From: Massilia sp. WG5
Lineage (GTDB): Bacteria > Pseudomonadota > Gammaproteobacteria > Burkholderiales > Burkholderiaceae_D
Length of the DNA stretch: 64,000 nt
Direction: 5' to 3'
Assembly (NCBI RefSeq): GCF_001412595.2
Contig: NZ_CP012640.2
Span: 3,906,001 to 3,970,000 of the forward strand
Of this stretch, positions 1 to 8,108 are shown piece by piece. A program made the translations under genes and the position numbers. The notes under the pieces were generated by a model. It searched no databases and was not told the origin of the DNA. It saw only the letters and a program-made list of their open reading frames with translations. Within the stretch, counting starts at the first letter, position 1, and each line of letters begins with the position of its first letter.

Positions 1-1440
1 TTCGGCTACTTCCCCGGCGTGCCTATCTTCCATAGCAAGAACCTGGTGAACTGGGAACAGATCGGCCATGTGCTGACCCGCCCCAGCCAGGTGCCGCTGC
101 AGAAGGCCGGCGTCACGCTCGGCATCTTCGCGCCGACGCTGCGTTGCCACGCCGGCGTGTACTACATGATCACGACCAACATCACGGACAAGGGCACGTT
201 CTACGTGACCGCGACCGATCCGCGCGGACCCTGGTCCGATCCGGTATGGGTCGACATGCCCGGCATCGACCCGAGCCTGTTTTTCGATGACGATGGCAAG
301 GTGTGGGTGACCTCGACCGTGAACTGGGGCCCGAACATCCACGAGGGCATCCACCTGGCGCAGATCGATATCCGCACCGGCAAGCTGCTCGGCGCACCGA
401 AGAACGTCTGGGCCGGTACCGGTGGCCGCTATCCCGAGGGGCCGCACCTGTACAAGAAGGACGGCTGGTACTACCTGATGATCGCGGAGGGCGGCACCCA
501 GTTCGGCCACAAGGAAACCATCGCCAGGAGCCGCCGCATCGACGGCCCGTATACCGGCGACCCGGCCAATCCGATCATGACGCATGCCGACATGAATGCC
601 GAAACCAGCGAGATCCAGGGGCTGGGGCACGGCGACCTGGTGCAGACCCAGGATGGCGCCTGGTTCATGGTGGCGCACGCTTTCCGCCAGCACCACGACC
701 ACCAGATCCTCGGCCGCGAAACCTTCCTGGCACCGGTGCAATGGGACAGGAACGCCTGGCCGGTGGTGAACGGCGACGGCACGGTGAGCGAAAGGATGCA
801 GGCGGCTTCGCTGCCGGGGCCCGTGGCGAAGCAGGACCTGGGGCAAAAAGCCGACTTCGGCGCGGCGCCGCTTGGCCTCGAATGGAACTACCTGCACAAC
901 CCGCGCACCGACCGCTATACGCTGGCCGAGCGGCCCGGCTACCTGCGCCTGCATGGCACGGCCGCCACGCTGGGGGATGTCGACGGCGTGACGTTCGTCG
1001 GGCGGCGCCAGCAGCACTTCGGCTTCGAGGCCGGCACGGCGCTCGACTATACCCCCAAGGCCGAAGGCGAAGAAGCCGGCCTGACCCTGTTCAAGGACGA
1101 CCAGCACCACTATGTGCTGGCCGTGATGCGCCGGGGGCAGGAACGGGTCGCGGTCCTGCGCATCCGCCTCGGGCTGATCGCGTCCGACCTGCGCAGCGTC
1201 GCGCTGGCGCCGGGACCGGTCACCCTGCGCGCCAGCGGCACCGCTGACCGCTACGCCTTCTCGATCCGCCAGGGCGAGGGCGCATGGACCAGCATGGGCG
1301 AACTGGACACCCGTTACCTCAGTTCCGTCACCGCCGGCGGATTCACCGGCGTCTACATCGGCCTGTACGCCAGCGGCAACGGCAAGCCTGCCACCGCGCC
1401 GGCCGACTTCGACTGGTTCTCCTACCAGCCTAATCCCTGA
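1..1440 (+). CDS. GH43 beta-xylosidase/arabinofuranosidase, 5' truncated by window edge
   Basis: The reading frame is open from base 1, so about 479 residues are visible and the true start lies upstream. The protein probably hydrolyses beta-1,4-xylo-oligosaccharides or arabinosides. The opening residues FGYFPGVPIFHSKNLVNWEQ are typical of the first blade of a GH43 five-bladed propeller. The usual catalytic base Asp (in a PDPS-like motif) would lie just outside the window. The pKa-tuning Asp is in GIDPSLFF and the general acid Glu is in YPEGPHLYK. After about residue 290 a beta-sandwich C-terminal domain follows, as in GH43 xylosidases with an appended concanavalin-like domain. No signal peptide can be judged. 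The stop codon overlaps the 3' end of the convergent Rieske gene by 11 bases. Exact specificity (xylosidase or arabinofuranosidase) cannot be decided from sequence alone. Confidence 0.88.
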   Translation, partial: FGYFPGVPIFHSKNLVNWEQIGHVLTRPSQVPLQKAGVTLGIFAPTLRCHAGVYYMITTNITDKGTFYVTATDPRGPWSDPVWVDMPGIDPSLFFDDDGKVWVTSTVNWGPNIHEGIHLAQIDIRTGKLLGAPKNVWAGTGGRYPEGPHLYKKDGWYYLMIAEGGTQFGHKETIARSRRIDGPYTGDPANPIMTHADMNAETSEIQGLGHGDLVQTQDGAWFMVAHAFRQHHDHQILGRETFLAPVQWDRNAWPVVNGDGTVSERMQAASLPGPVAKQDLGQKADFGAAPLGLEWNYLHNPRTDRYTLAERPGYLRLHGTAATLGDVDGVTFVGRRQQHFGFEAGTALDYTPKAEGEEAGLTLFKDDQHHYVLAVMRRGQERVAVLRIRLGLIASDLRSVALAPGPVTLRASGTADRYAFSIRQGEGAWTSMGELDTRYLSSVTAGGFTGVYIGLYASGNGKPATAPADFDWFSYQPNP

Positions 1441-2476
1441 GACAGGCCTGCTCCTCGGCGATCAATTTGTCGAGTACCCGGCGGGCCTTGATCGCACCGG
1501 CGTCGGTTGCGAGCAGGACCGGATGCATCGCCCAGAAATCGCGCGCGCCGATCGCCGCTTGCTGGGCCTCGAGCATCGGCAGGTCTTCCTGCTCGAAAGG
1601 CTGTCTGCCGCCGGCGACGATGCTTTCGACGATCGCCTCGGCCTGCGGACCGGCCGAGCGGGCCATCGTGGTCGCATACCAGTAATGCGTCGAACTGTCG
1701 GTTTCGGGGCTGAACAGGTGAGGGAACATCGGTGCTTCAGGATTGTGTTCGCGCGGCTTGCCGCTTGGGGTGGCGCCGGCGTCGAGCAGCATGCATGCCG
1801 GTGGATTCCAGCGGACGTCGAACCAGCGGTCGACCGCGATACCTTGCGGTAGTCCCATGGCGTCGTAGAGGAAGGGCGACATCCGGTCATTGCGCGTGCT
1901 GCGGTAGATCGTGACCTGCTTGCCCTGCTGCTCGACCCTGGTGAGGGCCTGCTTGACGCCGGGGCTCCCCAGCGTGCCCGGATGCAGGAACTCGATGTGG
2001 GACAGGTCGAGGATATTGTCCGTTTCCAGGACATAGTTGGCACGCGCATGCAGGTAGCGCTTGCCGACATAATTCGTCGCCGGATCCATGCAGGAAAAGT
2101 CGGGGATCAGCGCCGGGTCGGCCTTGTTCCTGTCACCCATCCATACCCAGATCACGCTGTAGCGTTCGACCACCGGATAGGCCCGGACCACGGCTGCCTT
2201 GGGAATGACGCCATTGCCGTGCGGGTTGTGGACGCAGGCGCCGCTGGCATCGAACTCGAGCCCGTGATACGGACAGCGGACACAGTCGCCCTTGTGGGTA
2301 CCTTTCGACAGCGGCGCGAAGCGGTGCGGGCAGCGGTCGAGCAGGGCGTGGGGAACGCCTGCGCTGTCGCGGAAGAACATGAGCGCTTCGTTCAACAGGG
2401 TGCGGCGGAACAGATCACCCTTGCCAAGCTCGTGATCCCACGCCGCCACATACCAGCAGTTCCTCAAAAATGCCAT
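1430..2476 (-). CDS. Rieske aromatic ring-hydroxylating/O-demethylating oxygenase (VanA-like)
   Basis: 348 residues, the length of one-component-type oxygenase subunits such as vanillate O-demethylase VanA. The N-terminal Rieske [2Fe-2S] domain has CPHR near residue 47 and CPYHG about 20 residues later. The catalytic domain holds the mononuclear-iron helix DLSHIEFLHPG. Such enzymes demethylate or hydroxylate aromatic substrates with electrons from a separate reductase, which is not adjacent here. I chose the ATG at 2476, which gives the family-typical MAFLRNCWYVAAW start and has GGAGACGAGG upstream; a longer frame from an upstream TTG is less likely. The gene diverges from the C-glycoside deglycosidase operon starting at 2762, which suggests co-regulation and a role in modifying a methoxylated aglycone (inference). 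Confidence 0.85.
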   Translation of the reverse strand: MAFLRNCWYVAAWDHELGKGDLFRRTLLNEALMFFRDSAGVPHALLDRCPHRFAPLSKGTHKGDCVRCPYHGLEFDASGACVHNPHGNGVIPKAAVVRAYPVVERYSVIWVWMGDRNKADPALIPDFSCMDPATNYVGKRYLHARANYVLETDNILDLSHIEFLHPGTLGSPGVKQALTRVEQQGKQVTIYRSTRNDRMSPFLYDAMGLPQGIAVDRWFDVRWNPPACMLLDAGATPSGKPREHNPEAPMFPHLFSPETDSSTHYWYATTMARSAGPQAEAIVESIVAGGRQPFEQEDLPMLEAQQAAIGARDFWAMHPVLLATDAGAIKARRVLDKLIAEEQACLRD

Positions 2477-2569
2477 GCCTCGTCTCCATGCTTCAAATAA
2501 GTTCGAGAGCAAGTGTATTGGCCGCCTTGTTCGTGTGCCAATCGCGATTCTCGATACAACAAAATCGAT

Positions 2570-2587
2570 ATTCCGCGTTGGCGGAAT
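2570..2587. promoter_or_regulatory. Perfect 7-bp inverted repeat, candidate operator
   Basis: ATTCCGC-gttg-GCGGAAT lies in the 285-base divergent region between the Rieske oxygenase (start 2476) and the CGD beta gene (start 2762). The arms are perfect and the 4-base spacer suits a dimeric regulator. Which regulator binds is unknown; the TetR gene at 6474, or a LysR or MarR protein, are candidates. Confidence 0.4.
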
Positions 2588-2703
2588 CCTTGTTCTTGTG
2601 ACTTAATTAGCGTCGGGGTCATCCTCCGCGCCCCGCTTGCCGCAGCGTCCCCTCCGAAAAAAAACCGTTGCCGAACGCCCGGAGCATGGCATAATCAAAA
2701 ACA

Positions 2704-2730
2704 CGAATACGAATTCGCATTCGCATTCGC
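2704..2730. promoter_or_regulatory. 20-bp imperfect palindrome merging into three tandem ATTCGC repeats
   Basis: Bases 2704-2723 form an imperfect palindrome centred on GAATTC (18 of 20 bases symmetric). It runs into three direct ATTCGC units at 2713-2730, just before the AGGAGGAGA ribosome-binding site of the CGD beta gene. It could be an operator in the leader of the operon. A chance low-complexity stretch is also possible. Confidence 0.4.
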
Positions 2731-2761
2731 TTTAAAAATTCACCAGGAGGAGACCACAGAC

Positions 2762-3166
2762 ATGCTCGAACGCACCCTTGTACAAAGTACCGGGTTCCGC
2801 AATACAGGCGAGGAGGGGGCCCGCAGCGGCTTCGAATTCCGCCTGCGCCTGCCGTCCTATCGCGGGCTGCGCGCCAGCCTGGTCGACGGCGTCGACGTCG
2901 TGGTCGACGGCGAGGAATTCGGCCACCAGGCGAATCGCTACCTGATCGGCGGTAGCGAATTCACCCTCGACCAACTACGCGAAGCGGCCGAGGTCCGCTG
3001 GCCGATGGATGAAGCGGGGGTCATCCGTGTCGCCAGGCCCGGCGGACTCGCCGCGGGCGTGCATGAGGTGACGGTGCGCGTACGCATCCGCCAGTCGTAT
3101 ATCCCGATCGAATTCCAGCCCTCGGTGTTCGTCGAATCGCGTCACGCGACCGTGGTGCAGCCATGA
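2762..3166 (+). CDS. C-glycoside deglycosidase beta subunit-like protein (copy 1)
   Basis: 134 residues. It matches the small all-beta partner of C-glycoside deglycosidases (DUF6379-type domain, as in CarC, DfgB or similar proteins) by eye. Features include FEFRLRLPSYRG near residue 25, VDGVDVVVDG, a FTLDQL-x6-RW segment, GLAAGVHEV and RIRQSYIP near the C-terminus. The same landmarks recur in the protein at 16052-16435. In the family it forms a heteromer with a TIM-barrel alpha subunit and shapes the substrate pocket for cleavage of the sugar-aryl C-C bond of 3-keto C-glycosides. The ATG at 2762 has an excellent AGGAGGAGA site. The stop overlaps the next start (ATGA), so translation is coupled to the alpha subunit. 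The assignment comes from motif resemblance and gene pairing, not from a search. Confidence 0.72.
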   Translation: MLERTLVQSTGFRNTGEEGARSGFEFRLRLPSYRGLRASLVDGVDVVVDGEEFGHQANRYLIGGSEFTLDQLREAAEVRWPMDEAGVIRVARPGGLAAGVHEVTVRVRIRQSYIPIEFQPSVFVESRHATVVQP

Positions 3167-4056
3167 ACGGCGCCTTCAAATACGGCGTCTCGCTGTACAG
3201 CTTCACGGACGACTTCGGCACCGTGATGAGCCTGGAAGACGCCTTCGATGCGATTGCCGACCTCGGTGCGACCGGCATCGAGATCCTCGGCGAAGGCCAT
3301 GTCGCCGGCTATCCGGAGCCGGCGGTTGCCTGGATCGACAAATGGTTTGCGCTGCTCGACGAATACAAGCTCGAGCCGACCAACTACGGATGCTGGATCG
3401 ACACCCGCCTGCACCACTCGCGTAAGATGACGGTGCAGCAGGGCGCCGCCAGCCTGGCCCGCGACCTGCGGCTGGCGGCGCGCCTGGGCTTTCGCTACGT
3501 GCGCCCGAAGATCGGCGTCGTGTCCTTCGACCTGGTGCCGGATCCGATCTGGGAGGAGACCGTCGAACGCTGCCTCGAGCTCGCGCACGAACTCGACATC
3601 GTCATCTGCCCGGAGATCCATGCGCCCACGCCGATCAGGCATCCGGTCGTCGAGGCCTACATCGAATTCATCGAGCGCACGAAAACGAAGAACTTCGGCC
3701 TGCTGATCGACACCGGCATCTTCCAGGACCGGCCGCTGCCCTACTTTCCGGGCGAGACGCCGGAGATGCGCCGCGACTTCCTGAACGGGATCAAGGTGCC
3801 GCCCGCGGACTTCCTCGCGATCGCACAGTACGTGGTGTTCATCCAGGCGAAGTTCCACGCGATCGACGAGACCCTCGCCGACGCCAACATTCCATGGGAA
3901 GCGATCGTCCCCATGCTCAAGAAGGCCGGATACAGCGGCTACCTGTCGTCCGAATACGAGGGCGAGCGCTCGCCCTGGCGCGCGCTCGAGCAGGTGCGGC
4001 GCCAGCATGCGCTGATCCGCGGGCTCGAACGCGCCCACGACGCCAATCACGAATAA
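3163..4056 (+). CDS. C-glycoside deglycosidase alpha subunit-like TIM barrel (copy 1)
   Basis: 297 residues, xylose-isomerase-like TIM barrel of the sugar phosphate isomerase/epimerase superfamily. Probable metal ligands are E151, D183 (LIDTG), H232 (QAKFH) and E264 (SSEYEGER). The E-x-H pair E151/H153 in PEIHAP matches the position where CGD alpha subunits carry a catalytic His. The N-terminal YGVSLYSF and C-terminal SSEYEG are shared with the second copy at 15050. The predicted reaction is metal-assisted beta-elimination that releases the aglycone from a 3-keto C-glycoside in the cytoplasm. The gene is coupled to the upstream beta subunit by an ATGA overlap and followed 14 bases later by a flavin monooxygenase. 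An ordinary sugar isomerase is the alternative, but the pairing with a beta-subunit-like gene argues against it. Confidence 0.72.
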   Translation: MNGAFKYGVSLYSFTDDFGTVMSLEDAFDAIADLGATGIEILGEGHVAGYPEPAVAWIDKWFALLDEYKLEPTNYGCWIDTRLHHSRKMTVQQGAASLARDLRLAARLGFRYVRPKIGVVSFDLVPDPIWEETVERCLELAHELDIVICPEIHAPTPIRHPVVEAYIEFIERTKTKNFGLLIDTGIFQDRPLPYFPGETPEMRRDFLNGIKVPPADFLAIAQYVVFIQAKFHAIDETLADANIPWEAIVPMLKKAGYSGYLSSEYEGERSPWRALEQVRRQHALIRGLERAHDANHE

Positions 4057-4070
4057 GGAGGAGACGGGAC

Positions 4071-5270
4071 ATGGCAAGCAAAGGCAGGATCGCCATCGTC
4101 GGGGCAGGGCCCGGCGGCATGGCGGCGGCGCTGGCCGCGCACAAGAAGGGCTTCGAGGTCCAGTTGTTCGAACGCTATCCGGAAGTCAAACCGGCAGGGA
4201 ATATCCTGAACCTGTGGCCGCCGCCACAGCAGATCCTCAAGCTGATCGGCGTCGACACCGACAAGCTCGGGGCGCCGTGCTCGATCCGCTTCGAGCGCCA
4301 CGACGGCCGCAAGCGCGCCGACGTGGTGCTGCCCGACGAGGTGGTGCGCGAATACGGCGGCGGCTTCATCGGCCTGATCCGCTGGGGACTGTACAAGCGC
4401 ATGCTGGCGGCGATGCCGGCCGGGATGCTCCAGCTGGACCACGATTGCCAGGCGATCGAAGACCGCGGGCGCGACGTGCGGCTGCAGTTCAGGAACGGAC
4501 GCGAGTACGTCGCCGACGTCGTCATCGGCGCCGATGGCCTGCATTCCTTCGTGCGCCGGCACCTGTGGGGCGAGGAGCCGATCCGCCACCAGCGCCTGCA
4601 CCTGGTCGGCGGCTACCTGCTGTGGGATGGCGAGGCGCCGCTTGAGGGCGTGATCGCGCACGATCGCACCACCCAGTGCAGCTACACCCCGATCCGCCAC
4701 GACGACAAGGTCGGCTACGAATGGTGGGTGCTGGAAGCCTGCGATCCGGACGCGCCGCCGCCGCCGGACCTGCTGGCCTGGGCGGCCGAGCGCGCCCGCC
4801 GTTTTTCGCCCATGGTGCGCGACCTGATCGCGCGTACGCCGCCCGAGCATGTGCAGCGCTGGCCGATTCGCGACCGGGTGCCGCGCGGCCAGTGGTCGAA
4901 GGGGCGGATCACGCTGGTCGGCGACGCCGCCCACCCGACCTCGCCCTACGCGGCGTATGGCGCCGGCATGTCGATCGAGGATGGCTATTTCCTCGCCAAC
5001 GAGCTGGCGGCAAGCGACCTGGCCGATACGGCCGCGATGCGCCGCGCGCTGCAGGCCTACGAGGAGCGGCGCAAGCCGCACACGGCGCGCGTCGTGCAGG
5101 AAGCCTACATGACGGGCAAGGCCTTCCACCACATGCCTGCGCTGTTGCGGCCGTTGCGCGACCTGGTGTACGACCACACGCCCCTGCTGCAGAAGGTGGT
5201 CGGCAACGAGACGCCGCGGCACATCTGCGCACAGCTGGACGAGATCAAAGCCACGCTGGAGCAGCCATGA
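4071..5270 (+). CDS. FAD-dependent aromatic monooxygenase (class A)
   Basis: 399 residues. A Rossmann motif VGAGPGGMAAA sits at the N-terminus, a DG fingerprint VIGADGLHSFVR lies near residue 155, and the GD motif LVGDAAHPTSPYAAYG lies near residue 285. Together they define the PHBH-like class A flavoprotein monooxygenases, which hydroxylate phenolic rings using NAD(P)H and O2. It is third in the 2762-6445 operon (start preceded by AAGGAGGAGAC), directly behind the CGD subunits. It therefore probably hydroxylates the released aromatic aglycone, though the substrate cannot be read from sequence. Its stop overlaps the start of the downstream transporter (ATGA). Confidence 0.85.
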   Translation: MASKGRIAIVGAGPGGMAAALAAHKKGFEVQLFERYPEVKPAGNILNLWPPPQQILKLIGVDTDKLGAPCSIRFERHDGRKRADVVLPDEVVREYGGGFIGLIRWGLYKRMLAAMPAGMLQLDHDCQAIEDRGRDVRLQFRNGREYVADVVIGADGLHSFVRRHLWGEEPIRHQRLHLVGGYLLWDGEAPLEGVIAHDRTTQCSYTPIRHDDKVGYEWWVLEACDPDAPPPPDLLAWAAERARRFSPMVRDLIARTPPEHVQRWPIRDRVPRGQWSKGRITLVGDAAHPTSPYAAYGAGMSIEDGYFLANELAASDLADTAAMRRALQAYEERRKPHTARVVQEAYMTGKAFHHMPALLRPLRDLVYDHTPLLQKVVGNETPRHICAQLDEIKATLEQP

Positions 5271-6445
5271 ACCGCGTGCCCGGTGTGTCGCAAGGCCTGG
5301 CGCTGATCTGCGCCGCCGGCCTGCCGACGATGGCCATCGTGTCGCTGGTTCCCAACCTGCCGCAGCTGTTCGCCCATTTCGGCGCGGTGCCGCATGCGCA
5401 GTGGCTGGTGCCGATGATCCTGACCCTGCCGTCGCTGTGCCTGGCCCTGTTTTCGCCTTTCATCGGCACCCTGATCGACAGGGTCGGACGGCGGCCGGTC
5501 CTGCTGGCATCGCTGGCGCTGTTCACGGCCGTCGGCGTGCTGCCGTATGCGATGGACGACCTTGTCCTGGTGCTCGCGACGCGCTTTTTCGTCGGGATCG
5601 CCGAGGCGGGCATCCTGGCGGCGCAGAACGCACTGATGGGCGATTACTTCGCGGGAGAGCGGCGCCAGCGCTGGCTGGGGCTGCTGAGCGTCATCAGCCC
5701 GCTGCTGGCGGCCGGCTTCGTGCTTGCCGGCGGCGGGCTCGGCGCCATCGACTGGCATGCGCCATTCCTGCTGTACCTCGTCGGCGCGCCGATGCTGGCC
5801 TGGTGCTTCTTCAGCATCCACGAACCGGCGCGGACGCGCAGCGCCGCCAGCGGGCATGGGGCCGTGGCAGAGCCCTTCCCCTGGGCTGCCGCGCGCGGCG
5901 TGGCCCTGGTGACGGTGGGCGTCTCGATCCTGTACTTCGTCCAGGCCGTGCAACTGGGACGGGTATTCCATGAGCACGGCGTCGGCTCGCCGGCGGCGAT
6001 CGGCCTGCATGTCACGCTCGCCAGCGCGGGCGTGGTCGTGGGCGGCATCGTCTTCGCGCGCCTGGCCGGCGTATCGATGCAGACGCGCTTCGCACTGATG
6101 TTTGCCTGCCTCGGGATCGGCTATGCGGGACTGGGACTGGCGCAGGGCGCGGCGATGGTGCTCGCATCCGCCCTGGTCGCGCAGTTCGGCAACGGGCTCG
6201 CCATCCCGATGCTGATCGGCTGGGCGCTGGAAAAGTTCGGCGCGGCGCACCGCGGGCGCGGCATGGGCATCTGGGGTTCCTGCTTCTTCGCCGGCACCTT
6301 CCTCAGCCCGCCGCTCCTGACGGCGGTGACCGGCATCGCAGGCTCCTTCCTCGGCGCGGTGGCCGGCATCGGGGTGTTCTGCCTGTTCCTGGCCGGTGTC
6401 CTGATGCTGCTGCGCGGGCGTCGCATTCCGGCGCCGATCCGGTAA
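5267..6445 (+). CDS. MFS transporter, 12-TM
   Basis: 392 residues, strongly hydrophobic, with the MFS loop 2-3 signature GTLIDRVGRRPVLL near residue 68. Two six-helix halves are separated by a hydrophilic stretch near residue 200 (RTRSAASG). The protein sits in the inner membrane and is translationally coupled to the monooxygenase upstream (ATGA overlap). It resembles the MFS protein at 13814 in length and layout: both have short N-termini, a similar first helix (LPxMAI..L.PxLP.L..HF) and similar positions beside CGD genes. Import of a C-glycoside or its 3-keto form is the likely role. Export of aglycone products cannot be excluded. Confidence 0.82.
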   Translation: MNRVPGVSQGLALICAAGLPTMAIVSLVPNLPQLFAHFGAVPHAQWLVPMILTLPSLCLALFSPFIGTLIDRVGRRPVLLASLALFTAVGVLPYAMDDLVLVLATRFFVGIAEAGILAAQNALMGDYFAGERRQRWLGLLSVISPLLAAGFVLAGGGLGAIDWHAPFLLYLVGAPMLAWCFFSIHEPARTRSAASGHGAVAEPFPWAAARGVALVTVGVSILYFVQAVQLGRVFHEHGVGSPAAIGLHVTLASAGVVVGGIVFARLAGVSMQTRFALMFACLGIGYAGLGLAQGAAMVLASALVAQFGNGLAIPMLIGWALEKFGAAHRGRGMGIWGSCFFAGTFLSPPLLTAVTGIAGSFLGAVAGIGVFCLFLAGVLMLLRGRRIPAPIR

Positions 6446-6473
6446 ACTGCCGGGACCAGTCACAGGAGCATCG

Positions 6474-7130
6474 ATGAGCACAGCAAAACCGGCCCGGCAA
6501 TCGGCCGCCCCGAAGCAGCAGCGCAGCCGCGAATCCTACGAGCGCGTGCTCGCGGCGACCCGGCGCCTGCTGACCGAGGAAAAGGGCGCGGATTTTACCC
6601 TGGCTGACGTCAGTCGCGAATCCGGTGTCTCGATCGGCGGCATCTATGGGCGCTTCGAGAACCGCATGGCGCTCATCCTGGAAGTGCAGCTGCGCACCAA
6701 CGAGTTGATGCTCGAGGAGTGCGCGGCCGGTATCGCCCAGGCCAGCGCCGCGGCGCGCGACGGCCGCGACCTGATGCGTCGCCTGGTGGTCGAGATTGCC
6801 GAGTCGCTGCGCCGGCACCGCGACATCATCAAGGCCATCGTCGACGCTTCGCTGGCCGATGCGCAGATCGCGCAGGAAGGCTTGCACATCTATGGACGCC
6901 AGCTCGAGCTGTTCCAGGCGGCGCTGCTCGCCAGGCGCGACGAGATCGCCCATCCTCAGCCGGAGCAGGCGATCGAGTTCTGTTTCCTGAGCATTTACGA
7001 GATCGTCGCCAGCCATTTCGGCTTCGGCCGCCGCAAGAGCGCGGAGGATGCGCAGTGGGCGCAGCTGCTGGCCCGGCTGCAGCACCTCTGCGTGGCTTAC
7101 CTGACCACGCCGCCGGAGCCTGCCGCCTGA
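6474..7130 (+). CDS. TetR/AcrR family transcriptional regulator
   Basis: 218 residues. The N-terminal TetR helix-turn-helix is visible at about residues 18-65 (ESYERVLAATRRLL, then FTLADVSRESGVSIGGIYG). The C-terminal ligand domain is all-helical and unrecognised. The gene starts 28 bases after the MFS transporter with a clear AGGAG site, so it probably belongs to or regulates the 2762-6445 operon in response to a glycoside or aromatic ligand. Its last 34 bases overlap the 3' end of the convergent nucleoside hydrolase gene. Confidence 0.85.
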   Translation: MSTAKPARQSAAPKQQRSRESYERVLAATRRLLTEEKGADFTLADVSRESGVSIGGIYGRFENRMALILEVQLRTNELMLEECAAGIAQASAAARDGRDLMRRLVVEIAESLRRHRDIIKAIVDASLADAQIAQEGLHIYGRQLELFQAALLARRDEIAHPQPEQAIEFCFLSIYEIVASHFGFGRRKSAEDAQWAQLLARLQHLCVAYLTTPPEPAA

Positions 7131-8089
7131 CGCTTCAGCAGTGCCAGGAAATCACCGAAGGTCAGGCGCGCATCGAGCTGTTCATAGACGCGGATGGACC
7201 GTCCCGGCATTGCCGCGCCATAACGGCCGTCGCGCAGGATGCGCCGTGCCGGCAGCTCGCGATAGCGGCTGCTCTCGGCCGAGATGGCGCTGAGCAGCAC
7301 CAGCGGGCTGTCGCCCAGCGGCCACGCGCCGCCGATATCGATCCAGTCCGGCGGCGTCGTGAAGCGGTCGTACAGCCATTCGGTCAGCGGCGAGATCGGC
7401 CGCATATCGACATCCATCTCGGCGATCGAATACTGCATCTGCCGATACGCCGCTTGTGGCACGACCCACAGCGGCACGCGGCTGCCTTCGATGACCAGTC
7501 GCGCGGCCTCGATGTCCGTCATCAGGTTGTATTCCCAGCCGCCCGCGGGAAAAGCGCCGCCGCCGATCCAGATGACGGTCATTTTCTTGGCGATCGCCGG
7601 TTCCAGGCGCAGGGCCGCGGCGATGTTCGTGAGCGGGCCGCCGCAGGTCACGATCAGCGGCAGCGGGTCGTCGCGCAGCGCCTCGGCGACGATGGCCCTG
7701 GCCGCATCCGACGGCCCCGGCGAGAAGTCTTCCGCGCCGGCCGCGATGGCGGGACGGCTTTCCAGGCCGATACGCCCGAGCAGCTCCTGCGCCAGTTCGA
7801 CGCCGGCGCGTACCGTCTGGCCCTTGCCGGCGTCGCCGGCGAATTTGGGATCGAGTGCCGACACGGTGATCAAGGGAACGCGCGTCTTCGGCGACAGCAA
7901 CTGGTGCGCGAGCGCCGCAAGACCATCCGGGTCGCCGCCGAAATCGTTGTCGACGATGACGCGGGCGGATGCCCGCTGGGGGATCTTGCGGGGCGCAGCC
8001 GCCAGCGCCGGGCCGAGCGCCAAGCTGCCCAGTGCGGCCGTCAAGCCTGCGCAAAAGGCGCGGCGCCCACTCTTGTATGTCTGCTGCAT
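7097..8089 (-). CDS. Exported nucleoside hydrolase family protein
   Basis: 330 residues. The N-terminus GRRAFCAGLTAALGSLALG looks like a Tat or Sec signal ending near AAA at residue 31. The mature part starts with DNDFGGDPDG, the Asp cluster that binds calcium in inosine-uridine N-ribohydrolases. GGPLTNIA and the late NLMTDIEAA segment also fit the family. Members hydrolyse N-ribosides, but several bacterial paralogues have uncertain substrates. It is the last gene of the minus-strand run LacI-LysR-GH3-MFS-hydrolase. Its presence there suggests that a glycoside is hydrolysed outside the cytoplasm, and the true substrate might not be a nucleoside (inference). Confidence 0.8.
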   Translation of the reverse strand: MQQTYKSGRRAFCAGLTAALGSLALGPALAAAPRKIPQRASARVIVDNDFGGDPDGLAALAHQLLSPKTRVPLITVSALDPKFAGDAGKGQTVRAGVELAQELLGRIGLESRPAIAAGAEDFSPGPSDAARAIVAEALRDDPLPLIVTCGGPLTNIAAALRLEPAIAKKMTVIWIGGGAFPAGGWEYNLMTDIEAARLVIEGSRVPLWVVPQAAYRQMQYSIAEMDVDMRPISPLTEWLYDRFTTPPDWIDIGGAWPLGDSPLVLLSAISAESSRYRELPARRILRDGRYGAAMPGRSIRVYEQLDARLTFGDFLALLKRQAAGSGGVVR

Positions 8090-8108
8090 CGGGATCCCCT
8101 GATCGTTG

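Noticed and set aside
2513..2761. N-terminal extension of the first CGD beta gene (217-residue frame)
   Set aside because: The extension crosses the promoter palindromes and precedes a strong AGGAGGAGA site; the ATG at 2762 gives the family length.
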